Source of the DNA: Collinsella aerofaciens
Lineage (GTDB): Bacteria > Actinomycetota > Coriobacteriia > Coriobacteriales > Coriobacteriaceae
Assembly (NCBI GenBank): GCA_008671135.1
Contig: RQAP01000035.1
Span: 19,524-83,523 of the forward strand
DNA: 64,000 nt
Direction: 5' to 3'
Below the pieces are notes generated by a model. The model worked only from the letters and a program-made list of their open reading frames with translations, ran no database searches and had not been told where the DNA came from. Positions 9,501-17,924 of the stretch are shown one piece after another (position 1 is the first letter of the stretch; every line of letters begins with the position of its first letter). A program made the translations under genes and the position numbers.

Positions 9501-9553
9501 GCTACACCGCCGGGCCTTGCAGCCCCTCCGTGCAAACCTTATATCGAGCACAG

Positions 9554-9585
9554 AAGCCCGTCCGATGTGATCGGACGGGCTTTTT
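9554..9585 (+). terminator. Intrinsic terminator after 5'-nucleotidase
   Basis: AAGCCCGTCCGAT and its complement with a 3-nt loop, then TTTTT. Confidence 0.92.
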
Positions 9586-9628
9586 GGTGGGTATCATGGT
9601 TGAATGATCATTAGGAGGTTTTCCCTAC

Positions 9629-10396
9629 ATGGAATTGTTTGAGCCGATTCTTCATTTCTTTGAGCAACGGTGGGTCCACAACATCATCTGGGCCGTCATC
9701 TTGGCGATAGGCACCGCCGTCGCCGCCAAGGTCGCATCCAAGACTCTGCGTCACCTACTCAACCGCGACGATAACCCGCTTCCGGCATCGAGTATCTTCA
9801 TCAACATCGCTCGCGCCGTCATCTGGATGATCGGCGGCAGCTTTATCCTCGACAACTGCTTTGGCATTAACGCAAACGCGCTCGTCGCCGCTCTTGGCGT
9901 CGGCGGCATCGCCATCTCGCTCGGCTTTCAGGACACGCTGTCAAACCTTATCGGCGGCATGCAAGTGACCTTTATGGGCATCATCAAGCCCGGCGACAAT
10001 ATCGAGGTCGGCGGCGTGTCGGGCGTGGTCCAGGACATCACTTGGCGCCACACGACCATCGAAGATGCCTGCGGGCAGACCATCATCGTCCCCAACTCCA
10101 ACATCTCCAAGAACACGCTCGTGCATTTGATGCCCTTTGGGCGCGTGGCCGTCCCCGTCGCGGTCAAAGACCCCTCAAAATGGGCGTCGCTCGATGCACT
10201 AACAGACGAGCTCGTCAGTGCCACCAAAACGGCCGTCTCGCCCATCTCGGGTTTTGACAAGGAGCCCTATGTGCTCTTTAGCGAGATCGGCGACTTTGGC
10301 ATTAAGGGCAAGATCATCTTTATCGTCAGCGACGACAGCACCACTTTCACGGCAGCCGACGCCTGCATCCGCGCCATCGCCCCCATCATCGCCTAA
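9629..10396 (+). CDS. MscS-family mechanosensitive channel
   Basis: This 255-residue inner-membrane small-conductance channel releases solutes on hypo-osmotic shock. It has two to three hydrophobic helices, the pore helix region ALVAALGVGGIAISLGFQDTLSNLIGG (Gly/Ala-rich packing, then the GFQ-type turn), and a C-terminal beta domain (IKPGDNIEVGGVSGVVQDITWRHT, then IIVPNSNIS). AGGAGG precedes the ATG by 11 bases. The protein is short for the family but complete through the beta domain. A GGGACAG hairpin starts at its stop codon. Confidence 0.9.
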   Translation: MELFEPILHFFEQRWVHNIIWAVILAIGTAVAAKVASKTLRHLLNRDDNPLPASSIFINIARAVIWMIGGSFILDNCFGINANALVAALGVGGIAISLGFQDTLSNLIGGMQVTFMGIIKPGDNIEVGGVSGVVQDITWRHTTIEDACGQTIIVPNSNISKNTLVHLMPFGRVAVPVAVKDPSKWASLDALTDELVSATKTAVSPISGFDKEPYVLFSEIGDFGIKGKIIFIVSDDSTTFTAADACIRAIAPIIA

Positions 10397-10434
10397 ACCA
10401 CCACAAAGGGGACAGGCACCTTTGTGGTGGTTTT
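10396..10434 (+). terminator. Terminator hairpin with GGGGACAG loop after mscS
   Basis: AACCACCACAAAGG pairs perfectly with CCTTTGTGGTGGTT around a loop containing GGACAGGCA, followed by TTTT. The hairpin overlaps the last base of the stop codon. Confidence 0.88.
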
Positions 10435-10488
10435 CATTCGTGGTACCATGGTTCATATAGTTGTTTAAACGACTAAGGGAGCAAAACT

Positions 10489-12405
10489 ATGGAAGAGGCC
10501 TATCGTCAAGCACGCAAGCGCGGCGAGCAAGGACGTCGACGCGCCATTAGTCAAAGCGAGCATCCGTATCTCACGGACCTCGATAGCTTGGTTGCCCAGC
10601 TCCCCTTAGGCCAGCGAGAGAATGTCGGCCTGAGAGACATTCCACTCGAAATGGTCGTCGGTACGGTTACCAAGGGCCGTCAGTCGGCCTTTTCATGCAA
10701 CTTTATGCCCTTGCTGCCGTTTAGCACGGAGTTCGCCCGCAAGTGGTCCAACCTCTACGACATCCAGGTGACCGAGGGCTATCGCGATCCCGTCATCGTC
10801 ACCGAGTTCATGCATCGGTTTTACGTCCAAGAGGGCAACAAGCGCGTCAGTGTCCTCAAATTCCTGGACGCCCCGACGGTTTCGGCCAAGGTCACCCGTC
10901 TCTACCCCGGCACATGGGATTCCGTCGAAAGCCGCCTGTACGGTGAGTTCTGCGCGTTTTGGCGCGTCTGCCCCCTATACGAGATCGAGTTCTCACGCGA
11001 AGGAAGCTACGAGACGCTCTCCAAGATGCTCGGTCAGGACCTTATCGAAAAATGGCCGCAGAAAAAGGTCGACTACCTGCGCCACACCTTCCTGCTCTTT
11101 AAGCGCGCCTACCTTCGCGCGGGCGGCGACCACCTGGACATTACGCCCGCCGACGCCATGCTCGTCTACCTCAATGTGTACAACCAGGACCGCCTGCTGG
11201 ATACGCCGACGGATATCGTCGTAAACCGCCTGTGTAAGATTTGGCGTGAGCTGGTCATTGCCGGCAAAAATAACGAGGACAAGGTCGATCTTGTCGAAGC
11301 ACCGAGCGTCGATGAGGAAGAGTCACCCGCCAAGTCCACCTCCGGCGTGCTCAACTTCTTTATGGGCAAGACCGTCTATTCGGCGGCCAATCCCCTGCGC
11401 ATCGCCTTTATCCATGAGTTCCCCTGTGCGACGTCGAGCTGGGACAGCCTGCACGACCAAGGGCGTCAGTATCTCGATGAGCACTTTGGCGGTATCGTGC
11501 GCACCGAGGCGTTCGAGGACTGCCACGATCCGGACGTGTTCTACGCCGCCGTGGAAACGGCTGTCAAACATGGAGACAGCGTCATCTTCTCGACCTCGCA
11601 CCGCCTGATGGAATACACGCTCAGGGCTGCCGTTGAGTATCCCCAGGTTCGGTTCCTCAACTGCTCTATCGGCCTTCCCCACCAAAGCGTCCGTTCGTAC
11701 TTTGGCAAGATGTACGAGGCCAAGTTCCTCCTGGGCGCCCTTGCCGCCAGCATGGCGGACAACCACCGCATCGGTTACCACGCGTCGGTCTTCGCCTCGG
11801 GCGCACTCAGCGAGATCAACGCCTTTGCGATTGGAGCCTCGCTACTCGACCCCCGTGCGCAAATTATCCTGACCTGGGGCGATGTGCCCGCCGGTGGCCT
11901 TGCCGAGGCCATGTGCCGCGAAGGCGTAAGCGTCATGTCCGGCGCCGACATGTCAAAGCCGCTCGAAGACCCCACGGCCTACGGACTCCACCGCTTGGTC
12001 GATGGCAAGGTTGCCGGCATTGCCATGCCGGTATGGAACTGGGGCCGTTACTACGAGCTTATCGTGCGAAGCCTGCTGCATGGCACCTGGGATGAGACCA
12101 GTGACGACAGCCAGGTTCGCGCCGTCAACTACTGGTATGGCATGAGTTCGGGCGTTATCGATATTCGCTACGCTCCAGGCCTGCCCTATCAGACGCGCAA
12201 GCTCGTTCAGCTACTGCGCAATGGCATTGTCGAGGGCTCCATCAATCCATTTGGCGGCGAGCTCCATAGCCAAGACGGCGTGGTGCAGATCGAAGGCTTT
12301 CCCCCGCTGCCGAGCACGCAAATCGTCGAGATGGACTGGCTGGCAGACAACGTGGTGGGCACCATTCCGCAGCCCGACGATGAGCCGAAGGTCCGCGCCC
12401 TATGA
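10489..12405 (+). CDS. ParB-like domain fused to BMP/PnrA-type binding domain
   Basis: This 638-residue protein has no signal peptide. Residues about 40-150 resemble the ParB/sulfiredoxin fold (RDPVIVTEFMHRFYVQEG then NKRVSVLKF, APTVSAKVTRL). A helical middle follows. Residues about 300-620 match the BMP/PnrA nucleoside-binding family (RIAFIHEFP, QGRQYLDEHFGG, FLNCSIGLPHQSVRSYFGKM, AKFLLGALAAS). BMP proteins are normally exported lipoproteins of ABC importers, but this one seems cytoplasmic and no permease is nearby. By family knowledge such fusions occur in Firmicutes and Actinobacteria without an assigned role. A nucleotide/nucleoside-sensing or DNA-linked function is inference. Its stop overlaps the start of a phosphoesterase by 4 bp. 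Confidence 0.8.
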   Translation: MEEAYRQARKRGEQGRRRAISQSEHPYLTDLDSLVAQLPLGQRENVGLRDIPLEMVVGTVTKGRQSAFSCNFMPLLPFSTEFARKWSNLYDIQVTEGYRDPVIVTEFMHRFYVQEGNKRVSVLKFLDAPTVSAKVTRLYPGTWDSVESRLYGEFCAFWRVCPLYEIEFSREGSYETLSKMLGQDLIEKWPQKKVDYLRHTFLLFKRAYLRAGGDHLDITPADAMLVYLNVYNQDRLLDTPTDIVVNRLCKIWRELVIAGKNNEDKVDLVEAPSVDEEESPAKSTSGVLNFFMGKTVYSAANPLRIAFIHEFPCATSSWDSLHDQGRQYLDEHFGGIVRTEAFEDCHDPDVFYAAVETAVKHGDSVIFSTSHRLMEYTLRAAVEYPQVRFLNCSIGLPHQSVRSYFGKMYEAKFLLGALAASMADNHRIGYHASVFASGALSEINAFAIGASLLDPRAQIILTWGDVPAGGLAEAMCREGVSVMSGADMSKPLEDPTAYGLHRLVDGKVAGIAMPVWNWGRYYELIVRSLLHGTWDETSDDSQVRAVNYWYGMSSGVIDIRYAPGLPYQTRKLVQLLRNGIVEGSINPFGGELHSQDGVVQIEGFPPLPSTQIVEMDWLADNVVGTIPQPDDEPKVRAL

Positions 12406-13112
12406 AAATCCTTGCCATAGCCGATACCGAAGAACGATGCCTTTGGGAGTGCTTTCGCAAAGAACGCTTTGAGGGTGTCGACCTGATTTTGTCCGCTGGT
12501 GATCTGGACCCGGACTATCTTGAGTTTTTGGTCACGGTCATCAACAGACCGCTCATCTACGTGCGAGGCAATCACGATGACCGCTATGCGCGTCATGCAC
12601 CAGGTGGCTGCATCTGTGTCGAAGACGCTGTCTACGTGTACCGCGGCGTCCGCATTGCAGGCCTTGGCGGCTCCATGCGCTATCGAGATGGCGCCAACAT
12701 GTACACCGAGCGCGAGATGGCCAAGCGCGTGCGCAAGCTGTCTCGTAAAGTGAGGATGGTCGGTGGCTGCGACATCTTGCTCACCCATGCGCCCGCCGCC
12801 GGCGAGGGCGATCTGGACGATCTGCCACATCGAGGATTCAAATGCTTTAACACAGCGCTCGAGTCCTGGAATCCCGACTACATGGTGCACGGGCATGTGC
12901 ACCAATGCTATGGTCGCGACTTTCAACGTGTGCGTCAGCACGCATGCGGGGCAACGATCATCAACGCCTGCGGCTATACGCAGTTTGAGCTGGACGAAGC
13001 GCGCTACCCCATCCGTGGCTGGCAGGCAGCCTGGCTCAATTCGCAAACCATGCGTCGCGAACTCAAGCGCCACGAGGCTATCGAGTCCTCAACCGCTAGA
13101 ACACCCTGGTAA
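12402..13112 (+). CDS. Metallophosphoesterase coupled to the ParB-BMP gene
   Basis: This 236-residue calcineurin-like phosphoesterase overlaps the upstream stop codon (ATGA), so it is translationally coupled. Motifs seen: GDLD (about residue 33), GNHDD (56), LLTHAP with His129, and GHVH (164-167). The first motif reads ADTE at residues 7-10 where the family usually has Asp-x-His, so one metal-binding His is replaced by Glu. The reaction is unknown; phosphodiester or nucleotide hydrolysis is the family norm. Coupling suggests it acts with the BMP-domain protein. Confidence 0.85.
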   Translation: MKILAIADTEERCLWECFRKERFEGVDLILSAGDLDPDYLEFLVTVINRPLIYVRGNHDDRYARHAPGGCICVEDAVYVYRGVRIAGLGGSMRYRDGANMYTEREMAKRVRKLSRKVRMVGGCDILLTHAPAAGEGDLDDLPHRGFKCFNTALESWNPDYMVHGHVHQCYGRDFQRVRQHACGATIINACGYTQFELDEARYPIRGWQAAWLNSQTMRRELKRHEAIESSTARTPW

Positions 13113-13151
13113 CCACCTTAAAGGGGGCGCTGTCCCCTTTAAGGTGGTTTT
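13111..13151 (+). terminator. Terminator hairpin (GGGACAG family) after phosphoesterase
   Basis: AACCACCTTAAAGGGG pairs with CCCCTTTAAGGTGGTT and is followed by TTTT. It overlaps the TAA stop codon. The complementary strand carries GGGGACAG in the loop-side arm. Confidence 0.9.
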
Positions 13152-13165
13152 AACGCGATAGCAAG

Positions 13166-13199
13166 AAACCCGGTACTGCACGAGACAGAACCGGGTTTC
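13166..13199 (-). terminator. Terminator for rplK-rplA (works in both directions)
   Basis: The stem AAACCCGGT/ACCGGGTTT lies between converging genes, with a pyrimidine tract on both sides. Confidence 0.7.
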
Positions 13200-13237
13200 T
13201 TTAGCAATGCTTGCTTTGCTCAGGCAGTAACTAAAAG

Positions 13238-13945
13238 TTACTCAGCCAGGAAGTCGCGCTGGATAGCGGGATCAACCTTGATGCCAGGGCCCATGGTGGA
13301 AGACACGGAGATGGACTTAACGTACTTGCCCTTAGCAGAAGAGGGCTTGACGCGCAGGATCTCGGTGTACAGGGCAGCGTAGTTCTCGACGAGCTGCTGC
13401 TCGGAGAAGGACTTCTTGCCCAGGGGCACGTGGCAGATGCCGTAGCGGTCGGCGCGATACTCAACGCGGCCGGCCTTGAGCTCGGAGACCATCTTGGCGA
13501 CGTCCATGGTCACGGTGCCGAGCTTGGGGTTCGGCATGAGGCCACGGGGACCAAGGATCTTACCGATGCGGCCAACCTTGGCCATCATGTTCGGCGTAGC
13601 GATAGCGGCGTCGAAGTTGATCTCGCCCTTCTGAATCTGGGCGACGAGCTCGTCGGAACCGATGATGTCGGCGCCGGCAGCCTCGGCCTCGCGGGCCTTC
13701 TCGCCCTCGGCGAAGACGGCAACACGAACGGTCTTGCCGGTGCCGTGGGGCAGGGAGATGGAGCCGCGGATGTTCTGGTCGGCCTTACGAGTATCGACGC
13801 CCAGACGGAAGTGGGCCTCGACGGTCTCGTCGAACTTGGCGGTGTCGAGCTCCTTGATGAGCTTGGCAGCCTGAAGGGGGGTGTAGAGCGTGGCGCGGTC
13901 GATCTTCTCGGCAGCGGCGTTATAGCTCTTACCATGCTTAGCCAT
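13238..13945 (-). CDS. rplA: 50S ribosomal protein L1
   Basis: This 235-residue protein forms the L1 stalk of the large ribosomal subunit and moves deacylated tRNA out of the E site. Typical sequences include YTPLQAAKLIKEL, PHGTGKTVRVAVFAEG, GPRGLMPNPKLGTVT and SSTMGPGIKVD. Of two possible ATGs (13951 and 13945), the second is 8 bases from AGGAGG and the first only 2, so 13945 is preferred. It is the last gene of rplK-rplA. In the family L1 binds its own mRNA to repress the operon. Confidence 0.97.
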   Translation of the reverse strand: MAKHGKSYNAAAEKIDRATLYTPLQAAKLIKELDTAKFDETVEAHFRLGVDTRKADQNIRGSISLPHGTGKTVRVAVFAEGEKAREAEAAGADIIGSDELVAQIQKGEINFDAAIATPNMMAKVGRIGKILGPRGLMPNPKLGTVTMDVAKMVSELKAGRVEYRADRYGICHVPLGKKSFSEQQLVENYAALYTEILRVKPSSAKGKYVKSISVSSTMGPGIKVDPAIQRDFLAE

Positions 13946-14062
13946 GTGCATTACCTCCTGTGGTTAAACGGGCGCGAGCCCTCCCACATCGTATCGTGTG
14001 CCCTATTGCACACATTTAACGGGCGCCCCGGTTGGAGCACCCGTCGTTACCAAAAGAAATCG

Positions 14063-14491
14063 CTACTCAGCGATGGTGACGCCCATGGAACGGGCGGTAC
14101 CGGCGATGATCTTCTTGGCGGCGTCAATGTCGTTGGCATTGAGGTCCGGCATCTTGATCTCGGCGATCTTGGTGAGCTGCTCCTGGGAGAGCTGACCAAC
14201 CTTGTCGGCCTGGGGCTTAGCGGAACCAGACTTGAGGTTCAGCTCCTTCTTGATGAGGTGAGCCGCCGGCGGGGTCTTGGTGATGAAGGAGAAGGACTTA
14301 TCCTCGAAGACAGTGATCTCAACGGGGATGATGTCGCCCTTCTTGTCCTGCGTCTCGGCGTTAAAGGCCTGGCAGAACTGCATGATGTTCACGCCAGCTG
14401 CGCCCAGAGCGGGGCCGACGGGAGGAGCGGGGTTAGCTGCACCAGCAGGAATCTGGAGCTTAATGACGTTGGCAACCTTCTTCTCAGCCAT
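14063..14491 (-). CDS. rplK: 50S ribosomal protein L11
   Basis: This 142-residue protein forms the GTPase-associated centre with 23S rRNA. It shows the proline-rich N-terminal segment GAANPAPPVGPALGAAGVN and the C-terminal RNA-binding part ending in IAGTARSMGVTI. The start at 14491 sits 6 bases after AAAGGA; a second ATG at 14497 is too close to it. The 117-bp gap to rplA contains GTGTG/CACAC and GGGCGC inverted repeats that may be part of the operon's mRNA structure. Confidence 0.97.
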   Translation of the reverse strand: MAEKKVANVIKLQIPAGAANPAPPVGPALGAAGVNIMQFCQAFNAETQDKKGDIIPVEITVFEDKSFSFITKTPPAAHLIKKELNLKSGSAKPQADKVGQLSQEQLTKIAEIKMPDLNANDIDAAKKIIAGTARSMGVTIAE

Positions 14492-14611
14492 GGTCATTCC
14501 TTTCGAATCACGAGTGTGAAGTACTTGCTATATCGTAAGCACGCACGTGTTAGAAGCACTCCTGAGATGAGCAGTCACAGAAGAAGCACGCTCGCGCGAA
14601 CGGACGAAAAC

Positions 14612-15148
14612 TTAAGCGATGACAGCAACCTGGTTAAAGTCGAGCTCGACCGGCGTCTCACGGCCAAAGATCATCAGGGTGACCTTCAGCTTGCCTGCCT
14701 CGGTGTTAACCTCGGAGACCTTGCCATCAAAGTCGGTAAGCGGGCCATCGGTGACACGGACGGACGTGCCGACCTCAATATCAACCGAGGTGCGCTTGGG
14801 CGAATCGCCCTTACCGGGACGACGAGTCATCTTATTGTACTCGTCGCGGGAAAGCGGAGCGGGCTTGCCATTGCCGCCCAGGAAACCGGTGACACCGGGC
14901 GTGTTGCGAACACACGTCCACGCATCGTCATCCATCTCCATGCGAACCAGGACATAACCCGGGAAGATCTTGGAATCCTTGGTCTCGCGCTTGCCACCCT
15001 CTTTGATCTCGGTGACGCGCTCCATAGGAATCTCGATATCAAAGATACGGTCCTGCATGCCCATGGTCTCGATGCGATGCTCGAGATCGGACTTAACGCG
15101 GTTCTCGTATCCAGAGTAAGTGTGAACGACGTACCAACGCTTAGACAT
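14612..15148 (-). CDS. nusG: Transcription termination/antitermination factor NusG
   Basis: This 178-residue factor binds RNA polymerase and couples it to Rho or the ribosome. The N-terminal NGN domain begins RWYVVHTYSGYENRV and includes FPGYVLVRMEM and RNTPGVTGFLG. The C-terminal KOW domain contains VRVTDGPLTDFDGKVSEV. It lies 3 bp after secE, forming the usual secE-nusG pair upstream of rplK. Confidence 0.97.
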   Translation of the reverse strand: MSKRWYVVHTYSGYENRVKSDLEHRIETMGMQDRIFDIEIPMERVTEIKEGGKRETKDSKIFPGYVLVRMEMDDDAWTCVRNTPGVTGFLGGNGKPAPLSRDEYNKMTRRPGKGDSPKRTSVDIEVGTSVRVTDGPLTDFDGKVSEVNTEAGKLKVTLMIFGRETPVELDFNQVAVIA

Positions 15149-15151
15149 GGT

Positions 15152-15490
15152 TTAGCCCCTCAATCCAGAGAACAGAGCAAGAGCCTCGCCAAAGCCAGCA
15201 TCGAGCAGAGCGATGACGACGCCGACGACGATCAGAGAAGCGCAAACGACGACCGAGTAGTTCACGAGCTCCTTCTTATCGGGCCACGTGACACGCTTCA
15301 TCTCGGACTTCACCGAAGCGAAATACTTCTTGGTGCGGGCGAAGAAACCAGGCTTCTCATTCTTCTTGGACTTCGCAGCCTTCTCGTTCTTCTTGGCAAC
15401 GGCCTTCTTGGCCTCAACCTTGGAGTTGGCGGCAGCGTTGTTGGCAGGTGCCGGCTGCTGAGCCTTCTTCTTGTTCTTCTTGTTGGCCAT
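15152..15490 (-). CDS. secE: Preprotein translocase subunit SecE
   Basis: This 112-residue essential subunit of the SecYEG channel has a single-span SecE core (FASVKSEMKRVTWPDKKEL, then a hydrophobic helix ending GEALALF). It is preceded by an Ala/Lys-rich extension of about 50 residues, which is common in actinobacterial SecE. It lies between tRNA-Trp and nusG. Confidence 0.95.
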   Translation of the reverse strand: MANKKNKKKAQQPAPANNAAANSKVEAKKAVAKKNEKAAKSKKNEKPGFFARTKKYFASVKSEMKRVTWPDKKELVNYSVVVCASLIVVGVVIALLDAGFGEALALFSGLRG

Positions 15491-15566
15491 TTGGGTTACC
15501 TCCGCGCAATGCGCTTATACATGAGTAAACCGTAAGCTCCCAATTGGGAGCTTACGGAATAATGAC

Positions 15567-15642
15567 TGGCACGCCAGGAAGGACTCGAACCCTCAACACT
15601 CGGTTTTGGAGACCGATGCTCTACCAATTGAACTACTGGCGT
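15567..15642 (-). tRNA. tRNA-Trp (CCA)
   Basis: The 7-bp acceptor stem ACGCCAG/CTGGCGT, D arm, anticodon loop CTCCAAA with anticodon CCA, T arm GGGTTCGAGTCC and an encoded 3' CCA are all present. It lies between rpmG and secE in the same unit. Confidence 0.97.
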
Positions 15643-15655
15643 ATGTGACTAGAGA

Positions 15656-15805
15656 CTAGCGAGTCTCTTTGTGCAGCGTGTGGTGACGGCACCAGGGGCA
15701 ATACTTCTTGATCTCCATACGATCAGGCATGTTCGACTTATTCTTGGTGGTCGTATAGTTGCGGCGCTTGCACTCAGTGCACGCAAGAGTAACTAGAGTA
15801 CGCAT
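15656..15805 (-). CDS. rpmG: 50S ribosomal protein L33
   Basis: This 49-residue protein begins MRTLVTLACTECKRRNYTTT and contains KKYCPWCRHHTLHKETR. Both Cys-x2-Cys pairs are kept, so it is the zinc-binding form of L33. It was too short to stand out as a long reading frame but is unmistakable. It opens the rpmG-tRNA-Trp-secE-nusG unit behind a good promoter. Confidence 0.96.
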   Translation of the reverse strand: MRTLVTLACTECKRRNYTTTKNKSNMPDRMEIKKYCPWCRHHTLHKETR

Positions 15806-15850
15806 TTATCCTGAACCTTTCATTTCCGCCCCGTACGGGCACGAGTTGGT

Positions 15851-15880
15851 ACTTTATCAGCTCTACGTAAGTGCTGTCAA
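15851..15880 (-). promoter_or_regulatory. Promoter for rpmG-tRNA-Trp-secE-nusG
   Basis: On the minus strand a perfect -35 TTGACA (15875-15880) and a -10 TAAAGT (15851-15856) are 18 bp apart, 46 bp upstream of rpmG. Confidence 0.7.
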
Positions 15881-16020
15881 TGAAAACCTCGAATCAATTG
15901 GTTCTCGCTGGATCCATTCATATTTGGAACACATCAATGAAGCCAGCGAGATCTAATCGATCCCTCACGCTCGGCTTAAGAGCGAGCGAAGCGCAATCGG
16001 CAGGGAACAAGCCTCGCGTA

Positions 16021-16055
16021 GAAAAGAACCCGGCACCCTATAAGTGCCGGGTTCT
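16021..16055 (-). terminator. Terminator after tuf
   Basis: AGAACCCGGCAC and its perfect complement with a short loop, followed by TTTTC on the minus strand. Confidence 0.9.
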
Positions 16056-16082
16056 CTAAGTCAGCTATATCAAAGAGCTAAT

Positions 16083-17273
16083 TTACTCAATGATCGTGGA
16101 GACGATGCCCGAACCGACGGTGTGGCCACCCTCGCGGATAGCGAAGCGCAGGCCCTCCTCCATGGCGATCGGGTGAATGAGGTCGCCCTCGATGGTGATG
16201 TGGTCACCAGGCATAGCCATCTCGGTGCCCTCGGGCAGCTTGACCGTACCGGTAACGTCGGTGGTACGGAAGTAGAACTGAGGACGATAACCATCGAAGA
16301 ACGGGGTGTGACGGCCGCCCTCCTCCTTGGTCAGAACGTAGATCTCGCCGGTGAACTTGGTGTGCGGGGTGACCGAACCAGGCTTGCAGAGAACCTGGCC
16401 GCGCTCGATGTCCTCGCGCTTGATGCCGCGGAGCAGCAGACCGACGTTGTCGCCAGCCTCGCAGAAGTCCATGGACTTACGGAACATCTCGATACCGGTA
16501 ACGACGGTGTTCTGGGTATCCTTGATGCCGACGATCTCGACGGGCTCGTTGAGCTTGAGCTCACCGCGCTCGACACGGCCGGTAGCAACGGTACCACGGC
16601 CGGAGATGGTCATAACGTCCTCAACGGCCATCAGGAACGGAAGGTCGTTGTTACGAGCAGGCGTCGGGATGTACTCGTCGACGGCCTTCATGAGCTCGCG
16701 AATGGCGTCCATCCACTTGGCGTCGCCCTCGAGAGCGCCCAGAGCGGAACCACGGATGACGGGGATATCGTCGCCGGGGAAATCGTACTCGGAGAGGAGC
16801 TCACGGGTCTCCATCTCGACGAGGTCGATGAGCTCGTCATCGTCGACCATGTCGCACTTGTTCAGGAAGACGACGATGTAGGGAACGCCGACCTGACGGG
16901 CGAGCAGGATGTGCTCGCGAGTCTGAGCCATGGGGCCGTCGGTAGCGGCGATGACCAGGATAGCGCCGTCCATCTGAGCAGCGCCGGAGATCATGTTCTT
17001 GACGTAGTCAGCGTGGCCCGGGCAGTCAACGTGAGCGTAGTGACGGGCAGCAGTCTCGTACTCAACGTGGGAGACGGAGATCGTAATGCCGCGCTCGCGC
17101 TCCTCGGGAGCCTTGTCGATGTTCTCGAACGCAGTGAAGTCAGCCTTGCAGCCCTCGGTCTCAGAGAGAACCTTGGTGATGGCGGCGGTCAGCGTGGTCT
17201 TGCCGTGGTCGACGTGACCAATGGTGCCGATGTTAACATGCGGCTTAGTGCGCTCAAACTTCTCTTTGGCCAT
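16083..17273 (-). CDS. tuf: Elongation factor Tu
   Basis: This 396-residue GTPase delivers aminoacyl-tRNA to the ribosome. G1 is GHVDHGKTT, the switch I region has EERERGITI, G3 is DCPGHADYVKNMI, G4 is NKCDMVDD, and the C-terminal barrels include FRTTDVTG and GSGIVSTIIE. It is preceded by three tRNA genes on the same strand in the classical tRNA-tufB arrangement. Confidence 0.98.
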   Translation of the reverse strand: MAKEKFERTKPHVNIGTIGHVDHGKTTLTAAITKVLSETEGCKADFTAFENIDKAPEERERGITISVSHVEYETAARHYAHVDCPGHADYVKNMISGAAQMDGAILVIAATDGPMAQTREHILLARQVGVPYIVVFLNKCDMVDDDELIDLVEMETRELLSEYDFPGDDIPVIRGSALGALEGDAKWMDAIRELMKAVDEYIPTPARNNDLPFLMAVEDVMTISGRGTVATGRVERGELKLNEPVEIVGIKDTQNTVVTGIEMFRKSMDFCEAGDNVGLLLRGIKREDIERGQVLCKPGSVTPHTKFTGEIYVLTKEEGGRHTPFFDGYRPQFYFRTTDVTGTVKLPEGTEMAMPGDHITIEGDLIHPIAMEEGLRFAIREGGHTVGSGIVSTIIE

Positions 17274-17328
17274 AAAGCCCTCCTCTTAACAGGTCGTCCC
17301 CGGACGGGACTTTGCCTTTATACCATAG

Positions 17329-17357
17329 TGGCCTCTCAACATACTATTGAGAAGCCA
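17329..17357 (-). promoter_or_regulatory. Hairpin between tRNA-Met and tuf
   Basis: TGGCTTCTCAA and TTGAGAGGCCA pair with one G-U or mismatch around a 7-nt loop. It probably marks a processing site between the tRNA precursor and tuf mRNA. Confidence 0.5.
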
Positions 17358-17369
17358 CCGTGTTACCTA

Positions 17370-17446
17370 TGGTAGCGGTGACTGGATTCGAACCAGTGAC
17401 GCCACGGGTATGAACCGTGTGCTCTAACCAACTGAGCTACACCGCC
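17370..17446 (-). tRNA. tRNA-Met (CAT)
   Basis: The acceptor GGCGGTG/CACCGCT region, anticodon loop TTCATAC with anticodon CAT, a T arm GGTTCGAATCC and an encoded CCA. It is cotranscribed with tuf. It lacks the C1-A72 mismatch of initiators, so it is likely an elongator. Confidence 0.92.
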
Positions 17447-17449
17447 GGA

Positions 17450-17525
17450 TGGAGCCTGCAACCAGACTTGAACTGGTGACCTCTTCGTTACCAACGAAGT
17501 GCTCTACCGACTGAGCTATACAGGC
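17450..17525 (-). tRNA. tRNA-Thr (GGT)
   Basis: The acceptor GCCTGTA pairs with TGCAGGC; the anticodon loop TTGGTAA gives GGT; the 3' end is TCCA. It is the middle gene of the three-tRNA cluster. Confidence 0.95.
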
Positions 17526-17535
17526 ACTTGACGGG

Positions 17536-17617
17536 TGGGAGCTATAGGATTCGAACCTATGTAGGCAGAGCCAACGGGTTTACAGCCCGTCCCCATTAAC
17601 CACTCGGGCAAACTCCC
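17536..17617 (-). tRNA. tRNA-Tyr (GTA)
   Basis: A class II tRNA with a long variable arm, acceptor GGGAGTT/AGCTCCC, and anticodon loop CTGTAAA with anticodon GTA. The 3' CCA is not fully encoded (the DNA reads ACCC). It is the first gene of the tRNA-Tyr-Thr-Met-tuf unit. Confidence 0.93.
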
Positions 17618-17679
17618 AATCGTTCAAGTATCCGCAGGTTCTTTGGTCTTTTGGACCGCCGCCCCCGCGAACGAAAAAG

Positions 17680-17709
17680 ATAATACGATGCAACCTTGGG
17701 AGCTGTCAA
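17680..17709 (-). promoter_or_regulatory. Promoter of the tRNA-tuf operon
   Basis: On the minus strand a consensus -35 TTGACA (17704-17709) and -10 TATTAT (17680-17685) are 18 bp apart, about 60 bp upstream of tRNA-Tyr. Confidence 0.75.
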
Positions 17710-17924
17710 CGAAAACCTCTAGATACACGGTGCCGGGCGTATCTATATGCCTTTGACCTGCAGTTTTGTTGAGTTTAGATATGAAGGACGGTGGATTTGG
17801 CTGCACTGGTGACATTTCCCAAGGGAACACTTTGGTACGGTAGAGTACGCCTACAGCATCGACCTTCGATAACGACCTTCTTGCACTATTACATAGGTCG
17901 CGATCGGACTTTTCCGGCACGAAC

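Noticed and set aside
13430..15535. 701-codon plus-strand frame across rplA-rplK-nusG-secE
   Set aside because: It is antisense to four well-recognised genes and their gaps.
17624..17920. 98-codon minus-strand frame upstream of tRNA-Tyr
   Set aside because: It covers the strong TTGACA/TATTAT promoter of the tRNA-tuf unit and has no recognisable family.
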